Assembly: GCA_921293015.1 (NCBI GenBank)
Contig: OV121081.1
Coordinates: 48,881,877-48,945,876 of the forward strand
DNA: 64,000 nucleotides
Direction of reading: 5' to 3'
Origin: Phorcus lineatus
Taxonomy: Eukaryota > Mollusca > Gastropoda > Trochida > Trochidae
Part shown: in pieces, positions 48,970-61,292 of the stretch
How the letters are laid out: the number at the start of each line of letters is the position of its first letter
Position numbering within the stretch: position 1 is the stretch's first letter
Translations under genes and position numbers: made by a program
Notes under the pieces: generated by a model
Told to the model about the DNA's origin: nothing
What the model saw: the letters and a program-made list of their open reading frames with translations, nothing else
Database searches by the model: none

Positions 48970-51960
48970 AATGGTAATTTAACAATTACGTTAATCCAAT
49001 GTGATAATTATATTCTTTATTCCTCCAACGGAGAGTTACAAAAACATGGACGTCTCTGTTTTGCGTTCTTAGTGGTTGTTTTTTCAACACGAGGGGTGTT
49101 AGGGTTTAAAATTTTGTCGTTAATTTAGAATCTACTTATAGGCTTCACTAAATCTTAAATGTTTTGAATTTGAAATATAACTTTAATCGAACGTAGCAAT
49201 TCTATCCACGCAACGATGTACGGCTAAAACAAAAGGAGAGCTACTTTGTCAATTTAAATCTTGTATTCGTCAGTGGGTGGAAAGGTACATAGAGACGCAT
49301 CTTAACAACGTCACGACTGGAACCCGAAGATTACAAACTCGTCCCGCTCCGAGAAAATTGATAGTCTATATCGATACGTTTTCACTTTGCCGTGGGAAGA
49401 TGGTAGAATTGAAGCACGTAGAATAGCCTTTCAATCACCTCGAAGCGAAAAAATGACAATCCCGAGCTTGGATGAAACCATTTCAACTTATTCCTACATA
49501 AAATTGAGATACGTCAATTAATTACAATTAACATTCTTTACTTAATTCCCTTTCTCTATAAAACGAAAATATTAACACATTTTGAGTGAAATGTTTCTAG
49601 TACATGTATTTACCTGCTTAGTAGCAGGTCAGAGCAAGTCCAAGCAACGCGTTCGCCAGTTGTGGAACTAGTTGTATTTTCGACAACACATTCGCAAGTT
49701 GAAGAACTAATTGAATTTTCAACTACAAGTTCGCCAGTTGTGGAACTAGTTCAATTTTTAACATCACGTTCTCCAGTTGAAGAACTAGTTAAATTTTCAA
49801 CAACACGTTCGCCAGTTGTAGAACTAGTTCAATTTTCAACAACACGTTCGCAAGTTGTAGAACTAGTTAAATTTTCAACAACACGTTCGCCAGTTGTAGA
49901 ACTAGTTCAATTTTCAAAAACACGTTCGTCAGTTGTAGAACTAGTTCAATTTTCAACAACACGTTCGCCAGTTTAACAACATGTTCCCCACTTTTTAAAC
50001 ATTTTTTTGTTATTAATAATGAAATTCAAACCATAAAACCATGTACATATTCTGCAAGGTTAAAGTATCATCCGGTAAAATATGATAAAATATTTTTTTA
50101 AAATTATTTGTGTCTCACCGAGGAACGAGTTCAACGTTTTTCAGTTTGATTTTCTCCTGATTCACGGCTGTGTTGTATCAAAAGACATACAGGTATTACA
50201 GTTTTCTATATTCACGTCATGTTTCCCAATCTTAGACACATGCAGTTTAATTCAACATGATAAAGCCTGACCCTAACTAGACCGTTTGTGTTGGAGAGCG
50301 TGTTTAAGTTTAGCACAACTTGTTTTGCTTACATGATGAAAAGTAGCGATATGAAAGTATTTCTGCAAACGAGTTTAATATGTCACAGGTAAGAAATATA
50401 TAAACCTTGTACCTTAAAAAATCATGACCGAATTTAGTCACTCGCGTTACAGTAGAAGGCAGTTCACACTGATACAACTCGGTCAACTTTTCAACAACTC
50501 AATTAGCGCTCGAGAACTAGTTCACGAGTTGATGTAATTAGAACTAGTTCACAAGTTGATGTGAATTTGACCAGACTTATAAAACTTTTGAAATACTAAT
50601 AGATAGTCAGTCTCTCTTGGAATTAATACATGCAAAATTCGGAAACACCTCCATAAATAGTACGAGTGACATTGATGAATAAACTCGATACATTTCAACA
50701 TTACCTGCATCACATTCGCAATTGTTAAACCAGTTCGAGTTTTTCATGAACGCGTTTCAAGTTGTGGAACTAGTTACAATATCGTTTTGCCATATGATCT
50801 TTGGAATATCTTAATCACATTTATAAAGCAAGGTTTATATCCTCTACATGTGAAATAATTTTGTATTGTCACAGCTTATATTTAATCAACAAAGATTTCA
50901 CACATTGTGGAACAAGTTTCACAATAAACGAGCTTGTTCCAACACACACTGTCTCGATTGTCTTCACCGGATTTCGCGGACAGCCCATACTTGAAGACGC
51001 AAGTGCTACATTTTTCTATTTTATTACAGGTATACCTCTATAATCCCTAAACAAACTCTACAACCCGACCTGGCCTACATCGACTACTTCACCATTGATG
51101 AACGCGTTTCACGTTTTGCACGTTTTTATGAGGAGCAGAACTCTATATTGCAATTTGTTCAATGTGAAAGTTTTTCTGATGACGAAAAGAGGAAATAACC
51201 TGTTAATTTGTTATTTTTTTCTAAACAACCTTTGAAGCTACAATATTCTTCATAATACTGATTTTTGTAATCGAAATTATTCACTCGATATTAGTATAAA
51301 TAGTAAAGTAAATAGTAATATTACTAGTAATAATAGTAAAATAAAGTAGAATATTTATCTTTCATGTTGGAATCGTTCACTTAATGGGACCGAGATCTTA
51401 AATATGTTTCTAATGCAATATTTTCGGTGGTTTGAATAAATCAATTGGGTAAACAAACAATTTTACACTAGACAAACTCGGTTATGTATCACTTGGACTC
51501 GTATAAGGATTGAACTAGTTCAACATGTCTAGAACTAGTTGTAAATGTCTTGAACGTGTTCTGACTTTTTACAACTAGTTCGCAAGATCTTCAACTCATT
51601 CCGAATTTGACAACTATGTACATACAGGTTTCGTGTTATTTCATAGACAAAACAAACATACTACCCAATACTACCCACCAGAGGCAGAAGTCATACCGTC
51701 TTTTCAACAACTGGTTCAAGTCTTGCGAACTAGTTCATCCTCTCGCCGAACTAGTTGAACAGTTGCAGGACAAAAGGAGAGGAGTATTATACGGAATTTA
51801 ACTTTACTTCCCGACTCGGTTTTCGACTTTAAATAGGATCACGTACATGTTTTTGCTTAAATATTCTATCAATATGCATTGCTGTCAAGTCATTTTCGTA
51901 ATGAAATAAGAATTAGGTTTGTTTAAACACAATACAAAGTACCAACATGTTACTTATTTT
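48970..51960 (+). repeat. Third copy of the unit, direct relative to the right arm
   Basis: Shared landmarks with 56880-58980, in order: GGGGTGT-AGG-TTT (49093), GCACGTAGAAT (49418), GGTCAGAGCAAGTCCAAGCA (49627), the CACGTTCGCCAGTTGT array, CATATTCTGCAA-GTTAAA (50047), GCGATATGAAAGTATTT (50346), ACAACTCGGTCAACT (50475) and TTTTACAACTAGTTCGCAA (51566). It shows that the unit exists independently of the palindrome. Confidence 0.75.
49646..49986 (+). repeat. 39-bp tandem array alternating AACACGTTC and GAACTAGTTC
   Basis: About eight units built as AACACGTTCGCCAGTTGTAG + AACTAGTTCAATTTTCAAC, so motif starts alternate 20 and 19 bp apart (49646, 49666, 49685, 49705 ...). The unit is divisible by three, so long frames stay open on both strands. 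Related shorter arrays are at 57495-57680 and, inverted, at 55640-55880. Confidence 0.9.
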
Positions 51961-52384
51961 AATATTTACAAATATTGTTTTAGGATCAGAACTGAATTAA
52001 TATGATGTTTAGGTCATTGAATCGAGGTATATTGACAAAACGTTATGTTTAATTTTTATGGTTTTTTTTTTGAATTTCAATGTTCAAACGTTATCGTTTC
52101 CTTGGGAACAAAGATTTTCGATTACCACATAGATCTAATTATCACAAGCCTTTATTATAAAAACTTTGCATGTTGTTTACAAAATGTCATCATGGAAAAA
52201 CATATAATAATTTTAAAAAGGACCTAATTTTTATATAAAATCCCATCTCAGAGATTTAAAACCTAATGCATAAATGCATAATTGAAAATGTTTCAATACA
52301 TGTAAATATGAAATATTCAAATTAGCATTCCTTGAATGTTATATAATTATTCCGGGATGTTAGTACATAGCCACGGTGCGCCCG

Positions 52385-52541
52385 CGCGGTTAGGAGCGAG
52401 ATTGCCCAGTGGTGAGAGCGTTACGCCTTGGATCAGAAGGTCCGTGGCGCATCCCACAATGGTGATGCGGGCTTTCTCCCTGGATATTACTGCAGCCGCG
52501 CTACAAGTGAAATAATCTTGAAAGCGGCGATAAACACCAAT
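52385..52541 (+). mobile_element. SINE, internally deleted copy
   Basis: tRNA-like head GATTGCCCAGTGGTGAGAGC with a B-box-like region near 52440, then GGTGATGCGGGCTTTCTCCC and the tail GCAGCCGCGCTACAAGTGAAA with AAGCGGCGATAAACACC. The middle body of the 3843 copy is missing. Confidence 0.7.
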
Positions 52542-53162
52542 GCACGCGCAGTGAGATCTACATTCCTTACTAAGCTAAAATAATTCTTCCAAACGCACAT
52601 ATTTCATAACGTCATTTGAAACGTGCTGAACCTAATGTATGCGTGACAAAAATGTGAACAAATTACATTTGCTTATGTACTTGCACTCCACTCCAGCCAT
52701 ACTCCTCTAAACTAGGTCATACCCAGAGAAAAAAGAAATGAAAGAAACTTAAACTTCATATATCATAAATGTCATGTCATCTTGCTGTGTTCAGTGCAGT
52801 AAGAAATCGACTGATTCAAATAATAAAATGAGAGGACAGATAGGGTTAATTGACAAAGATAGTAAAATGACTCACATTGAACGACTTCGTCTCGACATAC
52901 TTTTTTTTCACTATAAGTCGAACTGGGCTTTTTATGCAATAACCGATTAGGCCCAAAAGCTTTCACCACAGGTCGACTAGAAATGTTTGCTTTTATAGCA
53001 TCAGTCCTTTTCGATAAATATGCTCTATAAAATCGGTGAAATAATAATGATTTTAGAAACTTGCTGAACACGCCAATAACAATTAAGGCTGAATCCTGAA
53101 TAACAAAAGAATTCATTTATAGAGCGCCTATATCATGGTCAAGCCAAAAGAGCCCAAACTTG

Positions 53163-53231
53163 TTTCCATATAATAGCAGCCGCGATATAAGTGAAAAACT
53201 CTTGAAAGCGGCGTTAAACCTCACCTCACAT
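53163..53231 (+). mobile_element. SINE 3' end
   Basis: ATAGCAGCCGCGATATAAG, CTCTTGAAAGCGGCGTTAAA and CACCTCACATCACATC match the family tail. It abuts the outer end of the left inverted arm at 53232. Confidence 0.75.
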
Positions 53232-56150
53232 CACATCTACAACTCGTCCCGTTCAGATAATTATATCTCGTTAAAAACCACCAGCAACTAAATAACTTAA
53301 AACTTATTATCTAACAGTTTGTTTTACACATTTGACAACTATTTGTAAAACTCGTTCCTTATATTAAAGAACAAAATGATACATGTTCAACTCGTTCGAA
53401 AATCTCAACAACTTGACCACATTTCTTTACTTTTGAATCCGACTTGTTGTACCCCTTAAAGCCTTTCGACAACATGATCACAATTGCGCAATGAGTCCAA
53501 CGCTCCGAAAAACGTATACAAATCGTCTCGACCATACACTAATGAAATAATACGTTTATAAATCCGCCAACTTCATTAACAACAATCTCTACCACGGTCC
53601 ACACAGAAAAAAATATAAAAAACATCTTGCACATCTAGTTCCTAACCCACAGCATTTCAATAATGTTCCACGTTAAAACGTTCACGGGTGCAGCGAACAA
53701 CTAGATTGCGCTTCGTTCCAAAACATTTACGTCAACTATCCTCATCACGTTTTCACGATAGTTTTCGTCGTTTTAATCCTGCAACTGATGAACTCGTTGT
53801 GCGAGAAGACGAACTTGTTGAGGCCTGAGAAAGAGTGGGCGCGTTGAAAGAGTTCTCTAATTCGTAGTGCTTCCGATGCCGTGACATGCATTTCCATAAA
53901 TGAAATGGTGACCTGATAAGCAGAGGTTGAATGAATTAAATAACTTCCGTATGAAGTGATACATGAATACTAAGGAAGTTAATTTGCGCACCCCTCATGT
54001 TACCATACTCAATTGACACAAACAAAACAGCGGGCTAAAATGTTTACAATTAAATTGCATTCTCATCATGGTACGACACCTTTTTTATGTTGACATACAT
54101 GACAATTTCATGAAAATTGGCTTCTGCATTAAGCTTCAGCATCATATTTAATCTAACAGAATCAAACGCACTGAGCCTTTAAAATCTTGACAAATTGTAC
54201 ATGTACTTATCAAAAAGGCTATCAGTACTTGAAGGTCGGTTCCGAATATATATTTGCGGAAAACTCGACACGCGTTGATTAGTCGGAACGCTTTGTACAT
54301 TTTGGGAGAGAAATATGACTTCCATTCAGCAACGAATTGCCTTGAAAAGGATAGAAATTGTTATCTCTCTCACAGCCGTGGACTAGTTCGCCAAAAGTGA
54401 AATCCTTAGTTGTAAAGAGGGTGAAACTAGTTCTCAAATTCTGGTCGTATTGAAGATTTCACTCGGTTAAGATGTTCAAATGATAAAAACTTGCACACTG
54501 ATGTTTATAAAAACAACTTTTTAGCAGTGTTGAGAAAAATTGTAAATTACTACGATGGAAAAAGTCAAAGATATTACAAAGATATATTGAAAGGTTCAAC
54601 AGTAGCTGCAAATAGTCACAGCTGCTACAGACTTTGAAATGTGCGAGGACTCGACACGCTGTGAACACATTATTGTTACATACATGTACATGTTTAATGC
54701 ATTTTTAAACAATCATCGAATGACTTATTGATCAAATACTTTTCATCTCTCTGAAAAATACCCTGCAACCAATCCTGTCTTCCAAAATGGAAAAACTTTA
54801 GATATTGCGAACTAGATGTACAAATCCGGAACACGTTCAAACTTTGGTGAACTAGTTCTCAACATATGGAACTACTTCATCAAGGCTCGCGCATATTTGG
54901 AATCGTTTTTCAGTTCAAGCAGACCAAAACGGGTTCGCTTTTGTTTGAAATGGTTCAACATTATGGCAAAATAACATATTTGATAAAAATTGCCATCAGC
55001 ACAAACGTTAGCAGACACTTTTTAACTTTGGTCTCAATACAAAATTTACATCAACTCGTGAACTAGTTCTAGAGCGCTGATCGAGTTGTTGAAAAGTTGA
55101 CCAAGTTGTAATAGTGTGAACTGTTTATTTATAGCAAATGACCAGATTCAAATTCATACCTTTTCAAGGTATTAGCTATATTAAGATTTTATGCATCTTC
55201 GATTATAAGTACAAATTTACCCGTGACAATTCAAACTCGGTAGAAATACTTTCATATCGCTGCGTTTCACATTGTAATCAAGTTTTGGAAAAGTTAAACA
55301 AGTTCTCTTCAAACAGAACTAGTTGACTTAGGCTTGATAATGTTGAGTTGGACTGTTAGGAAGATTTGCAAACAATACGTTAACATTGAGCTGTAATACA
55401 TGTATCTCTTTCATTACAGGAGACTCGTAAAATCAGGGTGAAAAAGAATCTACACAATTTCTGTTGAACGATCAAGCCCTATAAACGTGGAACTCGTTCC
55501 TCTGTGGGACAAATAGTTGTTGATTTTATTACATTTTGCCGGATGATACTTTAACGTTGCAGAGTACGTACCTGGCTTTATGATTTGAAATTTATTATTC
55601 GTAAGATGTACCAGTTAAAAAATGTGGAAGTATAGTTGTTTTACTGGCGAACGTGTTGCGAAAAGAAATGAAGTAGTTCTTCAACTGGTGAACGCGTTGT
55701 TGGAAAAGGATGAACTAGTTCAACAGCTGGCGAACGTGTTGCAGGAAGTTAGAACTAGTTCATCGCAGGGGAACCGAACTAGTTCTTTAAAAGGAGAATC
55801 TGTTCCCATAGGTTGGAACTTATCTTACAACTGATGACCGTGTTGGAAGGAATGTTGAACTGGTTGTGTAACAGGCGAACGTTGTGAAGTAGACTGGCTC
55901 TGACTTATGTGAATAAAGGGAAGGGGTGAAATTTAACCAAAACGTGTTGATTGTTTCTTAATTATAGAATTGTATAGTGAGTTAAGTAAAGAAAGTTAAT
56001 TGAAATTAATAGAGGTATGTCCATTTTATGTAGGAATGAGCTTAAATGGATTCATCCATACTCGTGCATTGACATTTGTTTCGCTTCGAGATGTCATTGA
56101 AAGGTAACTCTACGCGCTTCAATCAATTATACATGATCTTTTAGGACTAG
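53232..56150 (+). repeat. Left arm of a ~2.9-kb inverted repeat
   Basis: Its reverse complement aligns with 57225-60640 throughout. Paired landmarks: CAACTCGTCCCG (53237) with 60610; CACAACGAGTTCATCAGTTG (complement, 53780-53800) with 59620; ATTGCGAACTAGATGTACAA (54804) with 58290; TCATATCGCTGC (55250) with 57850; CTTTATGATTTGAAA (55575) with 57690; the array at 55640 with 57495; ATTGAAAGGTAA (56096) with 57265. Divergence is moderate, with many small indels. Confidence 0.85.
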
Positions 56151-57224
56151 TTGTAATTGTGTACAACTCTGTACAACCAGTCCGTCTTATCTAACCACCT
56201 TCGTGTTTCATTACAAATATTTGGAGTTGTGCGCCTCGCAAATGAAATATCTTATGCATGCTTTGTTTGAAAGCCGCGTTTCTTGCGATTGTCTTATACG
56301 TGTTCGAACTCGAACGCGATCAAAGCCTGTGTCAACTAGTTCATGCGATGTATAAGTAGTTGCACCTTTCTACATCGGGCGTATGTATCACAGGTGATTT
56401 TCATCCGCATTTTGACTTTTCGTGCACAAATTGAAGCTCTGTGAATATTTTACCTATTTAGGATTCATACATTCTAATTGTGACTCCAATGGATTATTTG
56501 GTAATTCAATCATCAAATCTAAATTATACAACCGATGAAGTGTTTTTCCATATGTTCGTCAGATGACTTGATGGTTTTGACAGCTTATGACTTTCACAAT
56601 TCGACAATGATATCAGGCCAAAAACATTGAGTTAAATTTTGTTATCATTTTTCAGATTATATTTTTCTGTTGAGGTGTTGTGGCATTGAAAAAGACTTAT
56701 GTAATAAAATGCAACAACCAGACAATATCAGATAAATCACACATGAATTCGCGTTCAAGAAGAGGGAATGTCTCAGTTTGATTATTGAGTCAAATAAGGC
56801 GAAAACCTAGAGGATTATGTACAGTCAGTTATTATGTACAGTTATTGTAGAATTTTGAAATGTTATGTGTTAATCCCATTAATTGTACGTTAACACAAGA
56901 TGATAATGTCACTGTATTGAATTTTAATGGATGATTTTTTCAAGATTCCACTGCTATTTTTTCCGCTTATCAGGGGTGTGAGGTTTTTAAAATTTCTTCC
57001 TTAATATAGGCTACACTCATAGCCTTCAAGGATGGTTAAGTCTAAAATGTCTTGAATTTGAAATTTAACTTTAGGGAATATGTGCCTTTTAAGCTTCGAA
57101 CAACCTCCCGATTGATGACGTAGAGATTATATCCACACGGCCGCGTGGACCTGACACATAAGGCGGGTTACTTTGTTCGTAAAATCTTCCGTTCGTCGGC
57201 TGGTGGGTAACGCGCGGAGATCAC

Positions 57225-60200
57225 GTCGAGGACATGTATAATTAATTTATTAAAGCACGTAGAATTACCTTTCAATCACATCGAAGAGAAAAAAATGCCA
57301 ATGCACGAACTTGGATTAATCCATTTCAACTTATTCTACATAAAATGGACATAGTTCAGTTAATTTCAATGAATATTATTTACTAAACTCAGTGTACATT
57401 TCGGTAAAAACGAAACAATCAACACATTTTGATTTAATTTCATCCCTTTCCTTAATTCCTTGCAGGTCAGAGTCAGTTAAGTTTAAGCAACACGTTCGCC
57501 ACTCGCCAGTTACACAGCTACATTTCTTCCTCCAACACGATCACCAGTTGTAGAAGTAGTTCTAACTTCCCGCAAACACTTTCGCCAGTTGTAGAACTAG
57601 TTAGATTTGTTCAACAACGCGTTCACCAGTTGTAGAACTAGTTCATCATTTTAGCAACACGTTCGCCAGGTATTTCTTACGAATGATGAATTTCAAATCA
57701 TAAAGCAAGGTACATATTCTGCAAAGTTAAAATATCATCCGCCAAAATGTATAAAATCAACAACTATTTGTCTCTCCGGGGAACGAGTTACACGTTTTTT
57801 AGCTTGATTGTTCAACAAAATCTTGTTTTGATTACAAGATGAAATGCAGCGATATGAAAGTATTTTCTTCTACAAAGTTTGATTTGTCAGAGGTGAATTT
57901 GTAATTACTATTGAAGATGGGTGAGATTTTAATAAAGCTATTACCTTGGAAATTGATTAATTATTAATCTAGTCATTGGCTATCAATGAGAAGGCAGTTC
58001 ACACTGATACAACTCGGTCAACTCTTCAACAACTCGATCAGCGCTCTAGAACTAGTTCACGAGTTGATGTAAATTTGTAATGAAACTAAGTTTAAAAAGG
58101 ATCTGCTGACGTTATATTGATGACAAAATTAACAATAATGTTATTCTGTCATACTGTTGGACCATTTCAAATGAAATCGAACCCTTTTGGTCCGCTAGAA
58201 CTAAACAAAACGATTCCAAATAAGCAACGCGTTCAAGCGTTGATGAACTAGTTCTCCAAAGTTTGAACGTGTTCCGACTTTGTACAACTAGTTCGCAATA
58301 TCTAAAGGTTTTTTTCCATTTTAGAAGACACGATAGGTTGGAAGGTATTTTACAGACAAATGAAACATATTTGATCGATTATGCATTAGATGATTGTTTC
58401 AAAATACATGAGACATGTTAGTAACAAAAAAGGTTCACAGCGTGCAAGGTCATCGCGCATTCCAACGTGTGTAGCCGTTGTGACCTTTCTCAGGTACTGT
58501 TGAATCTTTATTTATATCTTTGACTTTTCAATCGTAGTAATTAAATTCTCGATTGCATGCCGGGTTTCAACAATATTATAACTAGTATATAAATTCACTT
58601 AAATAGTATATGGAATTAAAGAAGAAAATTTTATTTCTTTACATTTCTTTACATTTTTCAACTGCTACAAATATACTTTTTTAAACATTAGTATTATTTA
58701 GCTTTATGAGCGTGGGCAAGTTGCTATCATATGAATATCTTAACCACGTGAAATCTTCATTACGACCAGAATTTGAGAACTACTCCCACCCTCTTTGCAA
58801 CTAGTTCACGCTTTTGGCGAACTAGTTCATGGTCGCCCAACTAATCCACCGGTTGTGAGGCACAGAAATTTAACTTGAAATTTCATGGTTATTCAGATGC
58901 TACATTAGATAGTGTACATGTTTTTTTTTGTTTTTTTATTGTACTGCCATTTCATTTTCACAATAAGATAGGAAATAATTTATTGGAACATATTACATAG
59001 TACGCACGGTGTACAAAACCGGAAACTTAGTTGCATAATGATGTAAACATAGTGAATTACAGGTTATATTATGACAATAAATGAGGTTAGGAATTTCTTA
59101 TTCAGTTACAAATGGTTGTTTTGCTGTACTTCGTTTGATATTTCATTAAGAAATAGAAGACGAGTTGCTGTGCATCTATCGTTGAATAAAACATAGCAGG
59201 TAGCATAAAACACGACGGGTGTTCATTTCTGATTAACGTAGAATCCAATTTGCGTTTTATTCTTGGTTTTACCCATCACTAATCAGTCTGATTAATCAGA
59301 AGGGTGTTTATCAACATAAACCAGAAGTCTTAACATAATGAGGTTCAATACCATTTTACTTTAAACATTTAGCCAACTGTTCCGTTTGTGTCAATTGAAT
59401 ACGGTTACTTGAGGGATGAACAAATTTATTTAATTTCTAGATTATTCATTTATCACACGATATCACATGATATTCATGTAGTTTAACTTCAGTCATCTCT
59501 TATTATCAGATCTCCATATAATTTCTGGTACAAACATATATCGCGTCAAGAATTACAGAACTCTTTCCACGCGCAGATCAACTACTTCAGGCTTTTGTGA
59601 ACTTGTTCGTCGTCTCACACAACTAGTTCATCAGTTGCAGGATACAAATTTGAGACTTGAATGTAAACAATACAACATGTTGTTGAGAGGAAGTGTTAAT
59701 GATACACACGAGACGAAGCAGTAGTGTTTTCTAAAGGCGCAATCAAGCTCAATCTTTTGTTGTTGGATTCACCCGTGAAGCGGGAAAAGAAAAAAGTTCG
59801 TTCGTGCCAAGTTAGATTTCCTGAGTTATGTTAGCGTGGAACGCGTTGGTGGAAAATGATTTAGAAGCTGTGAGCAACGAACGAGATGTGCAAGTGTGGT
59901 TTAGTTTTTGAGTTTGTGGAGCGTGTTGGAGATCGGTTGAACGTTGAACGAGTTGTAAACGTACTATTTGATAAGAGGCTTGTATGGGTGAAACAAATCT
60001 GATTTTGTTGAAGGGAAAAATGTGATCAAGTCGTTTAGTTTCGAACGAGTTGAATAAGGGGCATTTTGATATTCAGTCCGAGGAATGAGTTTGACAAATG
60101 TAAATAAGTTGTATGAAAAGTGTTAGTTATTAAAGAGCCACTCCGTGAGTTGTTGGAGTCAAATATGGCAAATTAATCAATGGTGTCATTCGATCGCGAA

Positions 60201-60640
60201 GTATCGACTGTTACCAAAAAGTATCGTTTATAAGCTAATTGGTTTTGTACAGTGACAATACGAAGGGAGAAAGTCGCAATTATGATCGAAAGCCGGACAG
60301 TGGCGCGCGTCAAACAGCCAAACGTAATTTTAGAGGTCAGTTTGGTGTTGATAGTGTTTGTTAGTTTATATAACTAGTATCCATGTAAACTGAACGTGTG
60401 ATATCTGCCTCTGTGCATTTTTAAGGCTATTTTTAGATTTTCGTGGAAAACCAGTGTTTGCCATATATATGTCTTTTGGACATGAAAAATCAAGATGTTT
60501 TGATTCTATATCATAACATATTTCATTTTGGTTCGTAACAAAGGTGAATAATATTTTCTGAAAATCACTGAGTGGCTCTTTAAATTGCTGGTGGCCTGAT
60601 ACGAGATGTGAACGCGTGATTTACAGCTGTGAGATCCAAG
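57225..60640 (-). repeat. Right arm of the ~2.9-kb inverted repeat (interrupted by a MITE)
   Basis: Inverted partner of 53232-56150. Length is 3.4 kb including the 446-bp MITE, so about 2.96 kb without it, matching the left arm. The intervening loop (56151-57224) has a few isolated motifs such as GGACTAGTTGT and GTCAACTAGTTC. Confidence 0.85.
60134..60579 (+). mobile_element. AGAGCCACTC MITE, complete, TTAA target
   Basis: 446 bp with inverted ends AGAGCCACTCCGTGAG and TCACTGAGTGGCTCT, flanked by TTAA (60130-60133, 60580-60583). The left arm keeps the matching empty site near 53285-53300: its reverse complement GTTATTTAGTTGCTGG corresponds to GTTA-TTAA-ATTGCTGG. Non-coding. A truncated second copy is at 42459. 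Confidence 0.9.
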
Positions 60641-61180
60641 GGTAGAGTTATAGAAGGAAATGTTCATGTTTGCGCGTTATAGAACCTTGAGTTGGTTGTT
60701 AAAGACATTTGATTTGTTGAAGTTGTGATATCTCAAATCAAACATATTAAAAGTCATTATCTACCCCTCGTTTGATGACATATCCCTTTGATATTTCGCT
60801 TACACCTGTTTTGTCATCACGTATATAACATTGTAATTGTCTTCCAAATTCCAAGGGGGGGACGTCATAGCAAATAGCTTTATATAGACAGTCAGTTGTT
60901 CGACCGATTGACCCCTCTCACCCAGAGAGTGAAATCACCAAGTAGTTTAACGCTAAAATCTACTGAAACTAACACTTGCTAATAGTGTGCAACAAGAAAA
61001 CGCTTCGCATATATACAAACTTGCAGTTTACCGTCTACCAGTAGGTTAACAACTTACCTACAAAACATTCAGCACGATCTCAACAACTGCATCACATTTT
61101 TTCAAATCTTCAAACTTATTCTAACCTTACATTTTGCTGAATCATATGAAGAAATATAGAAATATATAGAAATATATTTT
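60641..61180. other. No gene recognised
   Basis: Outer flank of the right arm, with decayed GTTGT-type motifs to about 60720, then ordinary AT-rich sequence. The next clean motif cluster begins at 61185. Confidence 0.5.
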
Positions 61181-61292
61181 ATAGAAGTAGTTCTAATGTT
61201 TTAGAACGTGTTATCAAAATGTGAAACTAGTTCATTGGACATAACTTCGTTCTTGTTTTATAACAAACATTTGAAGTGACTGTGTCAACTCC

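Noticed and set aside
49662..49976. 104-codon open frame on the + strand with repeated SPVVELVQFSTTR
   Set aside because: It is the 39-bp array read in frame; a period divisible by three keeps frames open on both strands, so length is not evidence of coding.
49646..49986. CRISPR-like look of regularly spaced repeats
   Set aside because: The repeats are contiguous with no unique spacers, and the window is animal nuclear DNA.
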